Positions 23,001 to 32,280 of a stretch of DNA of 64,000 nt are shown here, piece after piece (within the stretch, counting starts at the first letter, position 1; each line of letters begins with the position of its first letter). The position numbers were made by a program, and so were the translations under genes. Below the pieces are notes generated by a model. It was not told the origin of the DNA, ran no database searches, and saw only the letters and a list, made by a program, of their open reading frames with translations. Source of the stretch: Cryoendolithus antarcticus (Eukaryota > Ascomycota > Dothideomycetes > Cladosporiales > Cladosporiaceae); contig NAJO01000044.1 of assembly GCA_002077065.1 (NCBI GenBank), positions 62,001 to 126,000 of the forward strand. The letters run 5' to 3'.

Positions 23001-24750
23001 CGAGATCGCAAGTCCTGACCAGCGCCTGCATCGTGTCCTTCGAATCTACTGTCGTCGCCTTGAGGCGATTGAAGATTCGAACATGCTCCAAGACTGTCAG
23101 CTCATCCCATAGAACGTTCTTCTGTGGGCACAAGCCGATGCCTCCAGTCGCATCGATGTCAATACTGCCAGCGGTCGGCTTCTGTAGACCTGCGAGCATG
23201 TCAAGCGATGTGCTCTTGCCACTACCATTGGCGCCCAGCAGAACCATGATCTGTCCACGCAAAACGGAGAAGTTGACATCGTCCACGGCGCGCACAGTCG
23301 AACGGGGTGTCTTCGAGAAGCGCGATGTGATAGTCCTGTAAAACCAGCTTTGCGGGAAGTACTTCTTCAGCCCAGTGACACGGACTGTCTCATTGTTGCC
23401 GTCTTCGTTGTAGTAAAGTGTGCGTGCTTTGGATGCTGTGCCATATAGTGCGCGCTCGATGAACGCTCCAATAATCGGATACACGAGCATCTGGACAATG
23501 CAGAAGATGAAGAAAGCGTAGCCAGGGACTTGCCACGGAGCACCTGGAGGCGACTGGCTCAGATCGGCGGCTAGGTTCTTCTTCTGGAAGTATGCCATGT
23601 AAATGATGAACAGCGTGAAATTCATTGGCGGGAACAGTAAGGCCAGAATTGCAGCGGCTCCTGTTGAGGTGGGCGGCACTACCTGAACGATGATAGCTAG
23701 GATGATCGAGACGATCGTCGTGGTGATGCCGCTGAGCTGCGCTTTGCGGAACAGACTGGCAACAGCAATCGACCAGGATGACAGCGCGAGCCCTGCGACG
23801 ATGAAGTAGCCAATGGATATACCAGCCATCGAGTCGGGGTAATTTAGACGGGCCACGATGGCACCTCCGAGGATCCAGCTGGGGAGATAGAGCATATCGA
23901 ACGAGATGTGCATGCTCAATAGTCGAGCGGCTTGAGGCTGCCATCTTGCCTTGTTGCTCATCATTGCTTCGATTAGCTGCGACATGCCGAGCTCGCGCTC
24001 TTGCGCCATCTGACCGGTAAGCTGGTAGCATACCCCGACAATACCGACGAAGTATGCGACTGCCAGAACACTGATGAGTGAGCCCATGTACAGCCGCGTG
24101 ATGTTACGCGCACGCTCCTCGTTTGTTTGCGAGGTGTATGGGTACTCTTCGACATTATCCGGCAGAGTGGTCCCGTTCAATCCAGCGATCGCAGCGTCCA
24201 CAGCATGCTGTAATGGCAGCGCATAGATCTCTGCATCATTAGTGCCGCTGTTGACGTAGACGCGACCTCCGAAAGAGCCATCGAGTCGCATGGTATAGTT
24301 CCAGAAGCCTGCAGTACCTTCTGTAGGCGATGAATGAAAACTAACAGCGCCAAAACATGGCGTTGTCCCGCGAATCGAGCTTCGACAGATTGACAAGAGC
24401 GCAACATCATTGTCGACGACTTGCACTGCCTTGCCTTGAGACTCGATAGGTCGAGAGAGTTGACTGATGACCTGCGAGATCTGGCCGCCTGTGTGGCCAT
24501 TGTCGACGAAGACCACTGTGTTGCGACCTCCGGCCGATGCTGCAATCGCATCGCTTAGTGATCGCAAAGGTCGAGCAGAACCAACGCCAAAGTCTGACGG
24601 TGGTACGAAGAAGTTCTTCGCATAGCTGATGAAGAAGAAGAATATTACAGGTGCCAGAAATGCGCGGATGATCGTTCCGAGCCAGTTGCGGTATAAGATG
24701 ATCGTAAGGTTCTTGTCGATCAGCGTCCAGGTCTGCCTGAAGAAGGCCAT
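20038..24750 (-). CDS. ABCA-type full-size ABC transporter
   Basis: A single exon encodes 1570 aa in the order membrane domain 1, nucleotide-binding domain 1, membrane domain 2, nucleotide-binding domain 2. NBD1 has Walker A GANGSGKST (near residue 505) and signature LSGGQKRK (near 595). NBD2 has GPNGAGKST (near 1250), LSGGNKRK (near 1347) and Walker B VLLLDEPSSGMD. In NBD1 the Walker B region reads CLIDEVSSGIDP, with Val replacing the usual Pro after Asp-Glu; the catalytic Glu is kept. Each membrane half starts with one span and a large loop (about residues 48-220 in the first) before a cluster of spans, as in ABCA lipid transporters. The likely role is lipid export or flipping at a membrane. 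A 4.7-kb intronless frame is notable here. Confidence 0.93.
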   Translation of the reverse strand: MAFFRQTWTLIDKNLTIILYRNWLGTIIRAFLAPVIFFFFISYAKNFFVPPSDFGVGSARPLRSLSDAIAASAGGRNTVVFVDNGHTGGQISQVISQLSRPIESQGKAVQVVDNDVALLSICRSSIRGTTPCFGAVSFHSSPTEGTAGFWNYTMRLDGSFGGRVYVNSGTNDAEIYALPLQHAVDAAIAGLNGTTLPDNVEEYPYTSQTNEERARNITRLYMGSLISVLAVAYFVGIVGVCYQLTGQMAQERELGMSQLIEAMMSNKARWQPQAARLLSMHISFDMLYLPSWILGGAIVARLNYPDSMAGISIGYFIVAGLALSSWSIAVASLFRKAQLSGITTTIVSIILAIIVQVVPPTSTGAAAILALLFPPMNFTLFIIYMAYFQKKNLAADLSQSPPGAPWQVPGYAFFIFCIVQMLVYPIIGAFIERALYGTASKARTLYYNEDGNNETVRVTGLKKYFPQSWFYRTITSRFSKTPRSTVRAVDDVNFSVLRGQIMVLLGANGSGKSTSLDMLAGLQKPTAGSIDIDATGGIGLCPQKNVLWDELTVLEHVRIFNRLKATTVDSKDTMQALVRTCDLDHKMNAKSATLSGGQKRKCQLAMMLTGGSTTCLIDEVSSGIDPLSRRKVWDIILAERGRRSMILTTHFLDEADLLSDDITILSKGRLVANGSSVALKHELGGGYRVRIYHEDSKPLPAALEALPKQVLHDQTVYQLANSGAAARFVSELEKVGVRDYQVNGPTIEDVFLKLAEEVKEELEKDVRAPISPVSSTDQVAPTEKGGIQLAKGRSLSFFAQVWVLFRKRLVILRRNSLPYLAALAIPIIAGALVTLFLKGFEALTCTPGSGVSASDLYSLEALILSRGNATIPAGPSGSVGQFEGLVSVDSLRSFDDYVSANYSQTNPGGFFLGSTPTFAHRGNYELYYAIIMQNLFDTSLLGFPISTNFQAFDIPFAPSAGKSLQFILYFGLAMCAYPGFFSLYTNTERIRNVRALHYSNGVRAGPLWIAYTLFDFCIVLIVSAVTIIIFTASSSALYAPGYLFVVFAFYGLSALLMSYVVSLFATSQLATFAFAAGGQCCFFLIYFIAYLCIQTYIPAASVDKTVNIAHFVIAAFFPAGNLLRALLLTFNEFSILCRGNDIASYPGAMTVYGGPILYLILQSAIMLGFLIWWDSGWQPAFLTRRKVRSQEVEEAEEVDPEVFDEARRADTCSDSLRVLHATKAFGSNIAVQNVTFAVPEGEVFALLGPNGAGKSTTIGLIRGDSRPSARSSDILIEGKSIIAQRAAARQSLGVCPQFDAMDQMTAVEHLRFYARARGIKDVEHNVEQVIHAVGLAPFKSRMAAKLSGGNKRKLSLGIALIGNPTVLLLDEPSSGMDAASKRVMWRTLSSISAGRALVLTTHSMEEADALASRAGIMARRMLALGTSDDLRKKHGDAYHVHLVHKDAPHTSTAVMNDIKTFISQTFPSAQTEDRSFHGQMRLSVPNDRTAVYNDDEVKVVGAKGHGIAALFAELERSKERLGFEYYSVSQATLDQVFLSIVTRHNVQEEGAALTQPRKKGFVKRMLRLKG

Positions 24751-25446
24751 CTTGATGAAATCTCCTAAAAACCTGGCTCTCCTGGCCGAAAGTGGCTTTC
24801 TTGTGCGCCTTGGGCGTCTGCTGTGACAATCTTCAAGTCGACATCCTTGAAGCGAATGGAAAACGGTACAAAGTCCAATCCCAGGGTATACGCGACGCTA
24901 TGCTAGACAACAACGAAGATAAAACGATAGATTGAGATAGAAGAGAAGGAAATCACGCCACTTCGCATTCGTGAGTGACATCTGCGTTCGCACGGCGAGC
25001 GGCGAAGTGAGGTTGCTAGGGCTCGGCAGTCTTGTTAGATGACGCCTCTCGAGATCGCAAACGGCGTCGGAAGCGCGCTCTTCCGATGACCACGCGAGGC
25101 GACAGGGATGCTTCTCGGTTAGGGCGGTCTTCTACTTCTTCTTGAATGCGATGATTTCCTCATCCAGACAATCAGCGCTCTATTCATGAGTAGAGATCTT
25201 GACGTTGCGCTACGTCAACGGAGAGTCATCGCAATCTAGACGCACGATGACATCTATTCTGACCTAGACTACTCACGTCTTCTTTGGTGCTCGATGCAGA
25301 GGTAGGTCATGACATCAGATCGAGGACGATCGAGGACATTTACACGTCAACATGTGCTGGAGAGGTTGGTCGTGAGGTATGGGTGCTTCTCGTTCCAACA
25401 ATCTCACGTCCTCAGGCACTCCTCATCCAGTATCAAGGTAGTAAGC
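24751..25446. other. Divergent promoter region, ABC transporter / NTF2-like gene
   Basis: About 700 nt between divergent genes. Short open frames on the plus strand from 25284 merge into the next gene but begin before its first good ATG. Nothing else recognised. Confidence 0.4.
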
Positions 25447-26154
25447 ATGCCTTCAGCAGCAGAAATCCGTCAGTTGGCCGGAAAGCCACTAGACCCCAAC
25501 GTCCCCCAGACCTACGAGATTCGCGATCGGCAGACTCTTGAACAGTCCACACCGGCAGACAAGCGGCCAGCTGAAGCTACCAACGCACCCAAGAATGAAG
25601 ACTACGAGCCCAACCCTTCGAAGTCCCTCTCCCTATCTCCAGATCGTCAAAACATCCTCGACTCCATCCTGCGACTCTATTCCGGCTCTGGCACGAATGA
25701 CAGTGAGGCCACCGGCGCCAAAGATATGCGCGTTTACGCCCACAAAGCAGTCTACGATGACATAGCCTCGTACTGCGACACCCGCTTCAAGATTGCGGGG
25801 CAGTGGTGGGGAATTCCAGTTGTGTGCAAGGCCAGCGAGACACTCGCAGTGGAAGTCGTGTCATCGACGCCTCTACCTCAGCCTGGTGCAACAGAGCCAG
25901 CGGCGATCGTGTTCAAGATGAAGCGTGCTTGGACGCCGAGGCTGCTGAGAAAGACGTTCGAGGTGAATCACTTTGTCACACTGAGCTTGGAGAGAGCAGC
26001 AGAGGAGGATGGTGAAGGACCGGCGGAGAGGGTGAAGTATCACAAGGATCAGTGGAATGAGAAGGATTATGATCACGGGGGTCTGGGCAAGGTGATGAAG
26101 ACGATCAACGGGGAAACTGCGACAATTGGGACGAGGCCGCCGAAGGATCTGTAA
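25447..26154 (+). CDS. NTF2-like fold conserved fungal protein
   Basis: A single exon encodes about 235 aa from the ATG at 25447 (MPSAAEIRQL); the frame is open 46 codons upstream but that part looks like leader sequence. The core from about residue 60 has the NTF2/SnoaL-like layout: ILDSILRLYSG helix, AHKAVYDDIASYCDTRFKIAGQWWGIP, a strand pair around LAVEVVSS, then VFKMKRAWTPRL and VKYHKDQWNEKDYDHGGLG. This block is typical of a widespread fungal family of unknown function; NTF2-like folds form cone-shaped pockets used for binding or catalysis. The stop at 26152 overlaps a GTAAGT-like sequence, so a further downstream exon cannot be excluded. No signal peptide or transmembrane segment. Confidence 0.75.
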   Translation: MPSAAEIRQLAGKPLDPNVPQTYEIRDRQTLEQSTPADKRPAEATNAPKNEDYEPNPSKSLSLSPDRQNILDSILRLYSGSGTNDSEATGAKDMRVYAHKAVYDDIASYCDTRFKIAGQWWGIPVVCKASETLAVEVVSSTPLPQPGATEPAAIVFKMKRAWTPRLLRKTFEVNHFVTLSLERAAEEDGEGPAERVKYHKDQWNEKDYDHGGLGKVMKTINGETATIGTRPPKDL

Positions 26155-27186
26155 GTTTCGCCCGGATACGCAAGCAACCTTGCTGCTGTATACAGCCTTC
26201 AAACAGGCATTCCGCAGCGGAAGACAAGTATTGTTAGACACCCTCGGAATTTCAGGCAAGCATGTTGGCCTTAGGCACGAACGATTGCCAAGCTCGATTC
26301 AGCCTAGCCTGGAAGGCGCAGCTCATGCAGTGCACTGCACTTTTATGGCCATGCGCCGACCTCTGCATTGACAAGTAACAAAGAGCCAACATCAACTAAG
26401 GCAATGGCTTGCTGCGGTCAAGTAGCAGACACCTGGTCTGATTGGTGTGCCTGATTATGCAGAATCCTACAGTTGTGCGACCATGCAGGCTAGCTTGTCG
26501 CAGTTGCAGCATTTGACACTTCACTTGTACCTAGGAGAACGGAAATTCCTTATTTTACTCGATAATTCAGGTGATTCAGCGATCCTGTTGGTATCACCCT
26601 GGCCGTGTGTGATCGTCGTACAATGAGTGGCAAGAAGTTCGCGCTCTGCGACTGATACAAGACACAAGAAATGGCTCATGACCCCTCGCTTTGACAAAGA
26701 ATTGGACCTGCATGCGATCAGCAGATGAAGTGCATCCAAAGTACCTGACTGCGCCTAACATTTTGCATACCAACACCTCCGTGGCTTTGTTGCTGCGTAC
26801 CTGACTAGGCGTAGCAAGTACTACTAACGCCACCCAGTGTCACTGCAAAGGTTCCATAGTGCATTCGTCCTCTCATCGTCGACATCGTCTGTTGGTACCA
26901 ACGACGGGACTCGCATGATGAAACCACATTTATCTAAGGATGGTCGCTGTGTCACTTGAGCTGTGGATCCTACGGACGCTTGCAGAAAGAGAGCCTTCAG
27001 ACGGCCAGAGGTATCTATCTCATGGGAGGACTGACGGTAGGCGTATAAAGAGTCTCTGCTTTCCTGTCTTCCATGAATGTCCTCCATATCCCACAGCAAC
27101 CTCCTACAGCACGATACTACAGAAGCACTTCGACTACCAAGACCAGACCGAAAGACATCATCGCGACTTGCCTTCACATCGCCAAC
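26155..27186. promoter_or_regulatory. Intergenic stretch with TATA-like box before secreted-protein gene
   Basis: About 1.03 kb without a supported gene. TATAAA occurs at 27044-27049, some 140 nt before the start codon at 27187, a distance compatible with a fungal TATA box and a roughly 100-nt leader. The rest holds only short unconvincing frames. Confidence 0.4.
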
Positions 27187-27685
27187 ATGAAGTACGTCTA
27201 CACTCGTACGGGTTCGTCACCTAACGAAGCTAACACATCCCAGGTTCACCACTACCATCGCTCTCCCAGCCCTCATGGCTCTAAGCGTCTCCGCGGCTCC
27301 AGCGGAGCTCATCAAGCGCAAGACTTGCACCCTCACCTGGCATGGCTCCCACAGCTACGGCGGCGGTGGCCCCGGCCAAGAGCCCATCGACAACCTCGCA
27401 TTCAGTCTCGAGGTCGTCGGCGGCGGAAAGCACTACAGCGCCGTCAAGGACCCGAATGGTCCGAACAACAGCTTCAGCTACACTGTTGGCACTGCTGGTT
27501 GGGGTGGCCTGCACGAGATCAAGACTGGTGCGTCGTACAATGGCGCAGGCTCCTCGTGGTATTCTTGCGCGCTCGTGAAGCAGGGTGTCACTTGGAAGGG
27601 GACTGTGAAGAAGAGCGTCATTCATAGTGGGACTGTCTCCGTTACGGACGACGATTGCTTTATTGACTTTCCTTGCGCTGAGTAG
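27187..27685 (+). CDS. Small secreted cysteine-containing protein
   Basis: Two exons: a first exon of only 5 nt (27187-27191, ATG plus AA), a 52-nt intron (27192-27243) and a second exon, giving 148 aa. Splicing creates MKFTTTIALPALMALSVSAA, a clear signal peptide; the unspliced frame would not. A Lys-Arg pair at 26-27 is a likely Kex2-type processing site, leaving a mature protein of about 121 aa. The mature part has four cysteines (30, 110, 140, 146), enough for two disulfides, and is rich in Gly, Ser and Thr with alternating strand-like segments. No membrane span or GPI signal follows. I do not recognise a family; such proteins can be wall-associated, enzyme-like or host-interacting, and sequence alone does not decide. 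Confidence 0.72.
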
Positions 27686-28147
27686 GGTGGATGGCGAGAG
27701 AGCAGTGCAGTGCGACGGGATGTGTTGAGAGAGAACGACGAGTGCTTGCAACTCAGGCCAAGAGCAAGATGCCTGCGGAGTGGGTAGTGTAGGAGTTTAT
27801 AGCCAGCCATCGTTTCCTTACATGTTGTTCCGAGCCGACCTGGCCGCTTCCACGGTGATCAGATGGCTTAGTGTTCGTTAACACTGCTTGAGGTCTTGTA
27901 CCTACTTCGCCACTACGGAGCCGTTGGAGCCGTTGGCAGAAGGAGCCACGGAGAAACATCGATCATAATGTATCGTGAAAGGTGCTTCGTACCAGTCGGT
28001 ATTGAACGTATGTAGTCAAACATGGTGAGACTGCCAACATTGGCTCATCTCGATCCAAAGCATCCAAACCAGACTCGCAAACCGACCCACAGTCCCAAAC
28101 CCATCCCACACCCATCAAGCATCATTCGTCAGTGTACGTCGGGGAGC
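27686..28147. other. Convergent intergenic region
   Basis: About 460 nt between two genes that converge; it should contain both 3' ends. Nothing recognised. Confidence 0.45.
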
Positions 28148-28648
28148 TCACGCGCTCACACCCTTGCCAACAACCGGACATTCCTTGACCTCCGCACCCT
28201 TGGCAACAGCAGGATGCTCATGCACCTTCCCACCATGATGCTCCATCTTCGCGTTCGTGACTGGGCACACACTGCCGTCCTGCTGTCCCTCGAGACTCGG
28301 GTGGCTCGGCGGTAGCACAGCATTTACGGGACCGACGATAGGACAGGTCGCATGGGTGACGGAGTCCTTACTGTTTACGTTCTTCAAGGCCGGGCAGGCC
28401 GAGGCATCGGGGAGATTCTTGGCCGAGGAGAGAGACGTGGGGATGTTCTGGGCGGAGGGATGGGAATGGATTATGTCGTGGTGGGAGACTGTGGCATTTG
28501 TGATGGGGCAGCGGGCGGTGGGGTCGTTGTGGTCGTAGGTGGGGTGGTTCGGCGGTCTACGTTGGTCAGCTTGCGTGTCCTGAAGATGGGGAGGCGCGAC
28601 ATACAGAACGGTGGTCGTGGTACCCACTACTGGACAGACTTGAGCCAT
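28148..28648 (-). CDS. CP-motif repeat protein (possible heme-regulatory motifs)
   Basis: Two exons with a 48-nt intron (28604-28557) encode about 150 aa. The intron is a multiple of three with no stop; splicing turns a broken repeat into VLPPNHP, identical in form to VLPPSHP later in the protein, which supports it. The protein is two tandem units. Each runs CP(V/I)VG, then VLPPxHP, about 10 residues, CP(I/V)TNA, then a His-rich segment (SHHDIIHSHP or EHHGGKVHEHP). A CPAL segment lies between the units and a CPVVG closes the chain, giving six Cys-Pro dipeptides. Cys-Pro next to hydrophobic residues is the heme regulatory motif pattern, and the nearby His pairs could be axial ligands or bind metal. 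No signal peptide or known enzyme domain. Function is not known to me. Confidence 0.7.
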   Translation of the reverse strand: MAQVCPVVGTTTTVLYVAPPHLQDTQADQRRPPNHPTYDHNDPTARCPITNATVSHHDIIHSHPSAQNIPTSLSSAKNLPDASACPALKNVNSKDSVTHATCPIVGPVNAVLPPSHPSLEGQQDGSVCPVTNAKMEHHGGKVHEHPAVAKGAEVKECPVVGKGVSA

Positions 28649-29233
28649 TGTCGTGGTCCAATGTGATGTTGATTGAATGGCCGGTGATGGGACTGGAGTA
28701 ATGGACAAGACTGAAAGGCCTCGTGAAGCAGACACTCACTTGGTCGTCTGTCTTACTATTGAGTTTCTACCAAGAAAGAACCCCGCGCTTGTCCATTGGC
28801 CACGCGCCGCAGCAGCACTCGGAATCACACGGACTGCGTTTGACTTTGCGACACATGAAGTCAGTCACGTAGAGATGATGTTTCTGATGTTGACAGCACT
28901 CCCTGGACGAGCGTGCAGAGATCTTGCAAAGCGAATGTGGATGAAGGTGGTGGCCGCTCCGTACACATGAAGTCGCACCTTCCTTGGGCTTGCATGTTCT
29001 CGCCTCAGGTATCAACTCCCAGACCTCAGTCTTCTTCTATCTTCCTAACCTCACCTCTCATCATCCGCACCATTGGATCCATTATCCGGTCGATGTTTAC
29101 TCAAGGCCGCGGGTGTCGTCCATCATTCGTACGATAGCGGGAAGACATTCTGGCGCCCACGAATGGGACGTTGGCCGGCGCTCACGACGCGCACACAAGA
29201 TGCTGGAGGATGTCCTCCTCAGTACCAACATGA
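28649..29233. other. Intergenic stretch upstream of F-box-family fragment
   Basis: About 585 nt. I searched it by eye for the missing N-terminal half of the F-box-family copy downstream and found no frame resembling an F-box. It should contain the CP-repeat gene promoter on the minus strand. Confidence 0.4.
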
Positions 29234-30123
29234 ACGGCGGTAGGTAGTGGTGCATTGCCCGATCTCTCTAGTTGCAGTCGATACGTTGACGTAAGGCATG
29301 AGCAACGCAGAGTCGTTGGCCGTAGCGTAATCACGACCCTCAGGCTAACTGCCGCACGCGCCAATGCTCTGAACTATTTCCTCTCCGGTTGCACTAGTCT
29401 CACAGAGTTGACCGTCAGAGCCAAAGGGCCGGCGGATTGGATGGTGCCCACTACAGCCAGCATAACGAGACATCGTGAAACTCTGCGCGTCTTCGCATGG
29501 AGCGTGTACGAAAGAGCCGATATCCATGGCTGGGAAGTGCATGAAGCTCATCCCAACATACTGACTACGGTTATACGGGCTCTGACGGGACTCGAAGAAG
29601 TCTCTCTTCATCCCGGGACAACGACAATAGGCGACAGCAGGCCTGCAGGCACCCGTGCCGTTAAGACGGTGATCAACAGAATCTCCAGACGCTGTCCGAA
29701 CTTGAGAGCTCTGAGATTTCTTCACTGGCCAGTATACCCTCCCCAGGCGGAAGACAATATCACGCAACCACCAGCAGGTGAACCACATGATCATGCAGCG
29801 GTTGCTCTCCTGCGTCACGAGGTCTGGGAATACACCAGGCTTTCCGCATGGCATATCTTTTGGTATCATTCCCTGGTCACGAGGCCTGCCAATGCGAAAG
29901 CCTTGCGTGTGGTAATGATCGGCACTACGAACTGGGACTGCTACGTCGACGTCGCTGCGACGGGATATGAACATATCCTCGATGTGAGATCCCGAGTCTG
30001 ATCTACGTCCGGCGAGAGCAGGTTGATTTTGATGGCGTGCGCTCCATGGTTGCAGTGAAGGTTGATAACAGCGCTATTGAGTACGATGATCGCAGATATG
30101 TCATGTTCGATTATGGCAGATGA
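29234..30123 (+). pseudogene. F-box/leucine-rich family copy 2, lacking its N-terminal half
   Basis: The frame opens after a stop at 29231-29233 and runs to 29983, followed by a 38-nt intron (29984-30021: GTGAGA donor, CTGAT branch, GCAG acceptor) and a last exon to 30123. It aligns with the C-terminal half of the full-length gene at 17613-19348: CTSLTELTVRA versus CTGLTHLSIHA, LRVFAWSV versus LRTFSYSV, LRALRFLHW versus LKALRLLGW, and the end YDDRRYVMFD versus YDGHHYDIFD. The intron sits at the same place as in copy 1. No ATG lies before residue 60 or so of this stretch and no F-box is found upstream, so the 5' half appears lost. It could still be expressed as a partial protein. Strand is opposite to copies 1 and 3. 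Confidence 0.65.
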
Positions 30124-30214
30124 GGCTGGCGCATGAGACTTGGAAGCGCATTGCGAATGGCAGAGACAGTGGTTTCTATATGTTATACATGAACCGTTAC
30201 AGCCATCACATACA

Positions 30215-31501
30215 TCACTTCCCCATCAAAGTCCTCAGATCCGCCATCCGATAATCCTCCCTCACAGTAACCCAATCATCTTTTAGCAACCCATAACTCT
30301 CATTATCGTACTTCTCCGGCTTCCTCGGGTTCAGCGCCCAGTACCCGAAGTCAGCGTCGGCTTCTCGTAAGTACCTCATCAGATTGTCCCAATAGTGCCG
30401 ATCGCCATCACTGGCATTGTTCGGCGCGCCGAATTCGCCGACCCAGACAGGCGCTTCGTCGGACCGCAGCAAATAAGCCCACTTCCTCTCCATGTCTGCT
30501 GCGAAAGAAGGATATGGACGGCGATGGTAGGGCACCAGCGCGCCCCAGCCGGACCAGGAGTACACGTGGCTGCTGTAGACGACCCGATCGGGGATGCTGA
30601 GGCTGACTGGGCGAGTCGCGGCGCCAGAGCAGTCATTCGCTGAGCTCGTACCTTCGACAAACATGAGCCAATTCGGCTGCATAGCTAGCAGTGCTTCACT
30701 TGCTTGCTCGGCCGCAGTTGCCCAGCCATTCCAAGTCATGGTTCCCCATACGCCACGAGGCTCGTTGCGGAGATCCGCACCGATGACGAGGGGATTGGAT
30801 ATGAACGGTCGCATGATCGTTCTCCAGTTCTCGACCCAAGATGCTGTCGATTGCTTGATTTTGCAGATCGGACCGTACTGGTCGTTCTTCCAGCTCGAGT
30901 CGCATAAGTTCATCCCATCGCACCAGACGGCATTGGTGATGTGGTCGTTGATGATCACTGTGAGACCCTCACTGGTCATTGCTTCGACGCAGGCGTTGAA
31001 GACGTCGAGAGCTCGAGGACCTGCGTCTTCTAGTGGCGCTTGGTCCTGCTGTTCGCTATTCTGATACGGGTCCAGGAGGTCCAGGTTCGCTTGCAGCCAT
31101 CGAGGGTCGATGACGGGGTTCTCGATGACCATCTGGTCAGAGTAGGGGAACCTTACGCTGTTGAAGCCCATCTCTCGTATCGTCCGTGCAATCTCGGATC
31201 GATGTCTTATGTCCAGTCCCATCGCCACGAAGTTGACGTCGCTTGCGCCATACCAATTTATTGAAGCCAGCTTATATCGATTCCCGTCGGCATCGACGAC
31301 AAATCGTCCAGATGTCCTCAGCGGTGGCGTGAACTTCAGCTCAGCCTTACTCACGCTGCTCGATATTGGTTCCATGGCGATCCGAGGATACCGAGCCAAA
31401 GCGTCAGGTACGTGCTGCAGCGCCAGTATAAGCATGCATACAATGAACACGAACACTATTGCGACCCGTGTCAAGCGGTACATCCTCTTTGAGCCCGCCA
31501 T
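30215..31501 (-). CDS. Membrane-anchored GH5 glycoside hydrolase
   Basis: A single exon encodes about 428 aa from the ATG at 31501 (MAGSKRMYRL); the longer frame is open to 31693 but lacks family character. A single hydrophobic span at residues about 12-28 with flanking Arg residues predicts a type II membrane anchor with the enzyme outside the cell or in the lumen. The catalytic core has VVDADGNRYKLASINWYG, then RFPYSDQM, the acid/base Glu in DLRNEPRG (Glu247) and the nucleophile Glu in VWVGEFGAP (Glu356), the hallmark of GH5. Such enzymes cleave beta-linked glucans or mannans; the exact substrate is not evident, and the fold is closest to fungal endoglucanase-like GH5 proteins. Four or more cysteines after residue 190 may form disulfides. 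Confidence 0.88.
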   Translation of the reverse strand: MAGSKRMYRLTRVAIVFVFIVCMLILALQHVPDALARYPRIAMEPISSSVSKAELKFTPPLRTSGRFVVDADGNRYKLASINWYGASDVNFVAMGLDIRHRSEIARTIREMGFNSVRFPYSDQMVIENPVIDPRWLQANLDLLDPYQNSEQQDQAPLEDAGPRALDVFNACVEAMTSEGLTVIINDHITNAVWCDGMNLCDSSWKNDQYGPICKIKQSTASWVENWRTIMRPFISNPLVIGADLRNEPRGVWGTMTWNGWATAAEQASEALLAMQPNWLMFVEGTSSANDCSGAATRPVSLSIPDRVVYSSHVYSWSGWGALVPYHRRPYPSFAADMERKWAYLLRSDEAPVWVGEFGAPNNASDGDRHYWDNLMRYLREADADFGYWALNPRKPEKYDNESYGLLKDDWVTVREDYRMADLRTLMGK

Positions 31502-32280
31502 AGTAGTGCTGAGCGATGAAGCGAAGCACGAGATACGAAGACTAAGTAATACAAGCCTCCAGGGCACGACGAAGGAAGCAGTGTTGGGGCATCGTGAGAG
31601 CACGCGACCTACCTTCAAATGCTCACGCGAGCGGCGCGGCAGTGGACGCCAACTCCTGCGTGGTGGAACTCGCTCCGCAGCACTCCGGCGCAAGTTGTGC
31701 GGTCGTGAATGGACGAAAAGAAGCTTGGCTGCTGTGGCTTATGGTGAAGAGATAGGGCTAGGGCTAAAGCGGCCTGAGTGTGTCTTGGCGACGGGGTGCC
31801 GTGGCCGAGCCGGTGTCGATCCGGGTGGAGCAAGAGATCGATTGCGAGGTGTGGAACATTATATAGAATATGCTGCTGCCACGAACAATATCTGGGAAGA
31901 GGTGGGCGGCGAAGATCTGAAGTGAGGTCAAGGTTTGCCTCGTCGTGGGAAGTGACATCTCATGTCGGTAGCGGAGGCCGAACACCGACAGGGCTGCAAC
32001 GTGGGAGTCAGGCACGACTTATGAGCGAGTGATGACCGCATGAGTTCATTCCTGACGATGCCATTTGATGGCAGCGGCGGCCCTGTGAGGAGTTGTAATA
32101 GCAGAACGTGGTCGCAGAGGTAAGTATCGCTTTCTCTCACGAGTCCATCGTCCCATCAACCAGCAACCGGGAACCAACTCCGTCGCCGCGAGCCAGAGTA
32201 CGCCATCGAGCAACAGGGCAGCAACATTACACCGGACCCATTAAATCGCCACAACGATACAGTTGAGATCAAGCACGACC
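31502..32280. other. Divergent promoter region, GH5 / SDR
   Basis: About 780 nt between divergent genes. Open frames here are extensions of the GH5 frame or short and unconvincing. No further element recognised. Confidence 0.45.

Noticed and set aside
25284..25446. Upstream in-frame extension of the NTF2-like gene as true N-terminus
   Set aside because: The extension has poor coding character; the ATG at 25447 directly precedes conserved-looking sequence.
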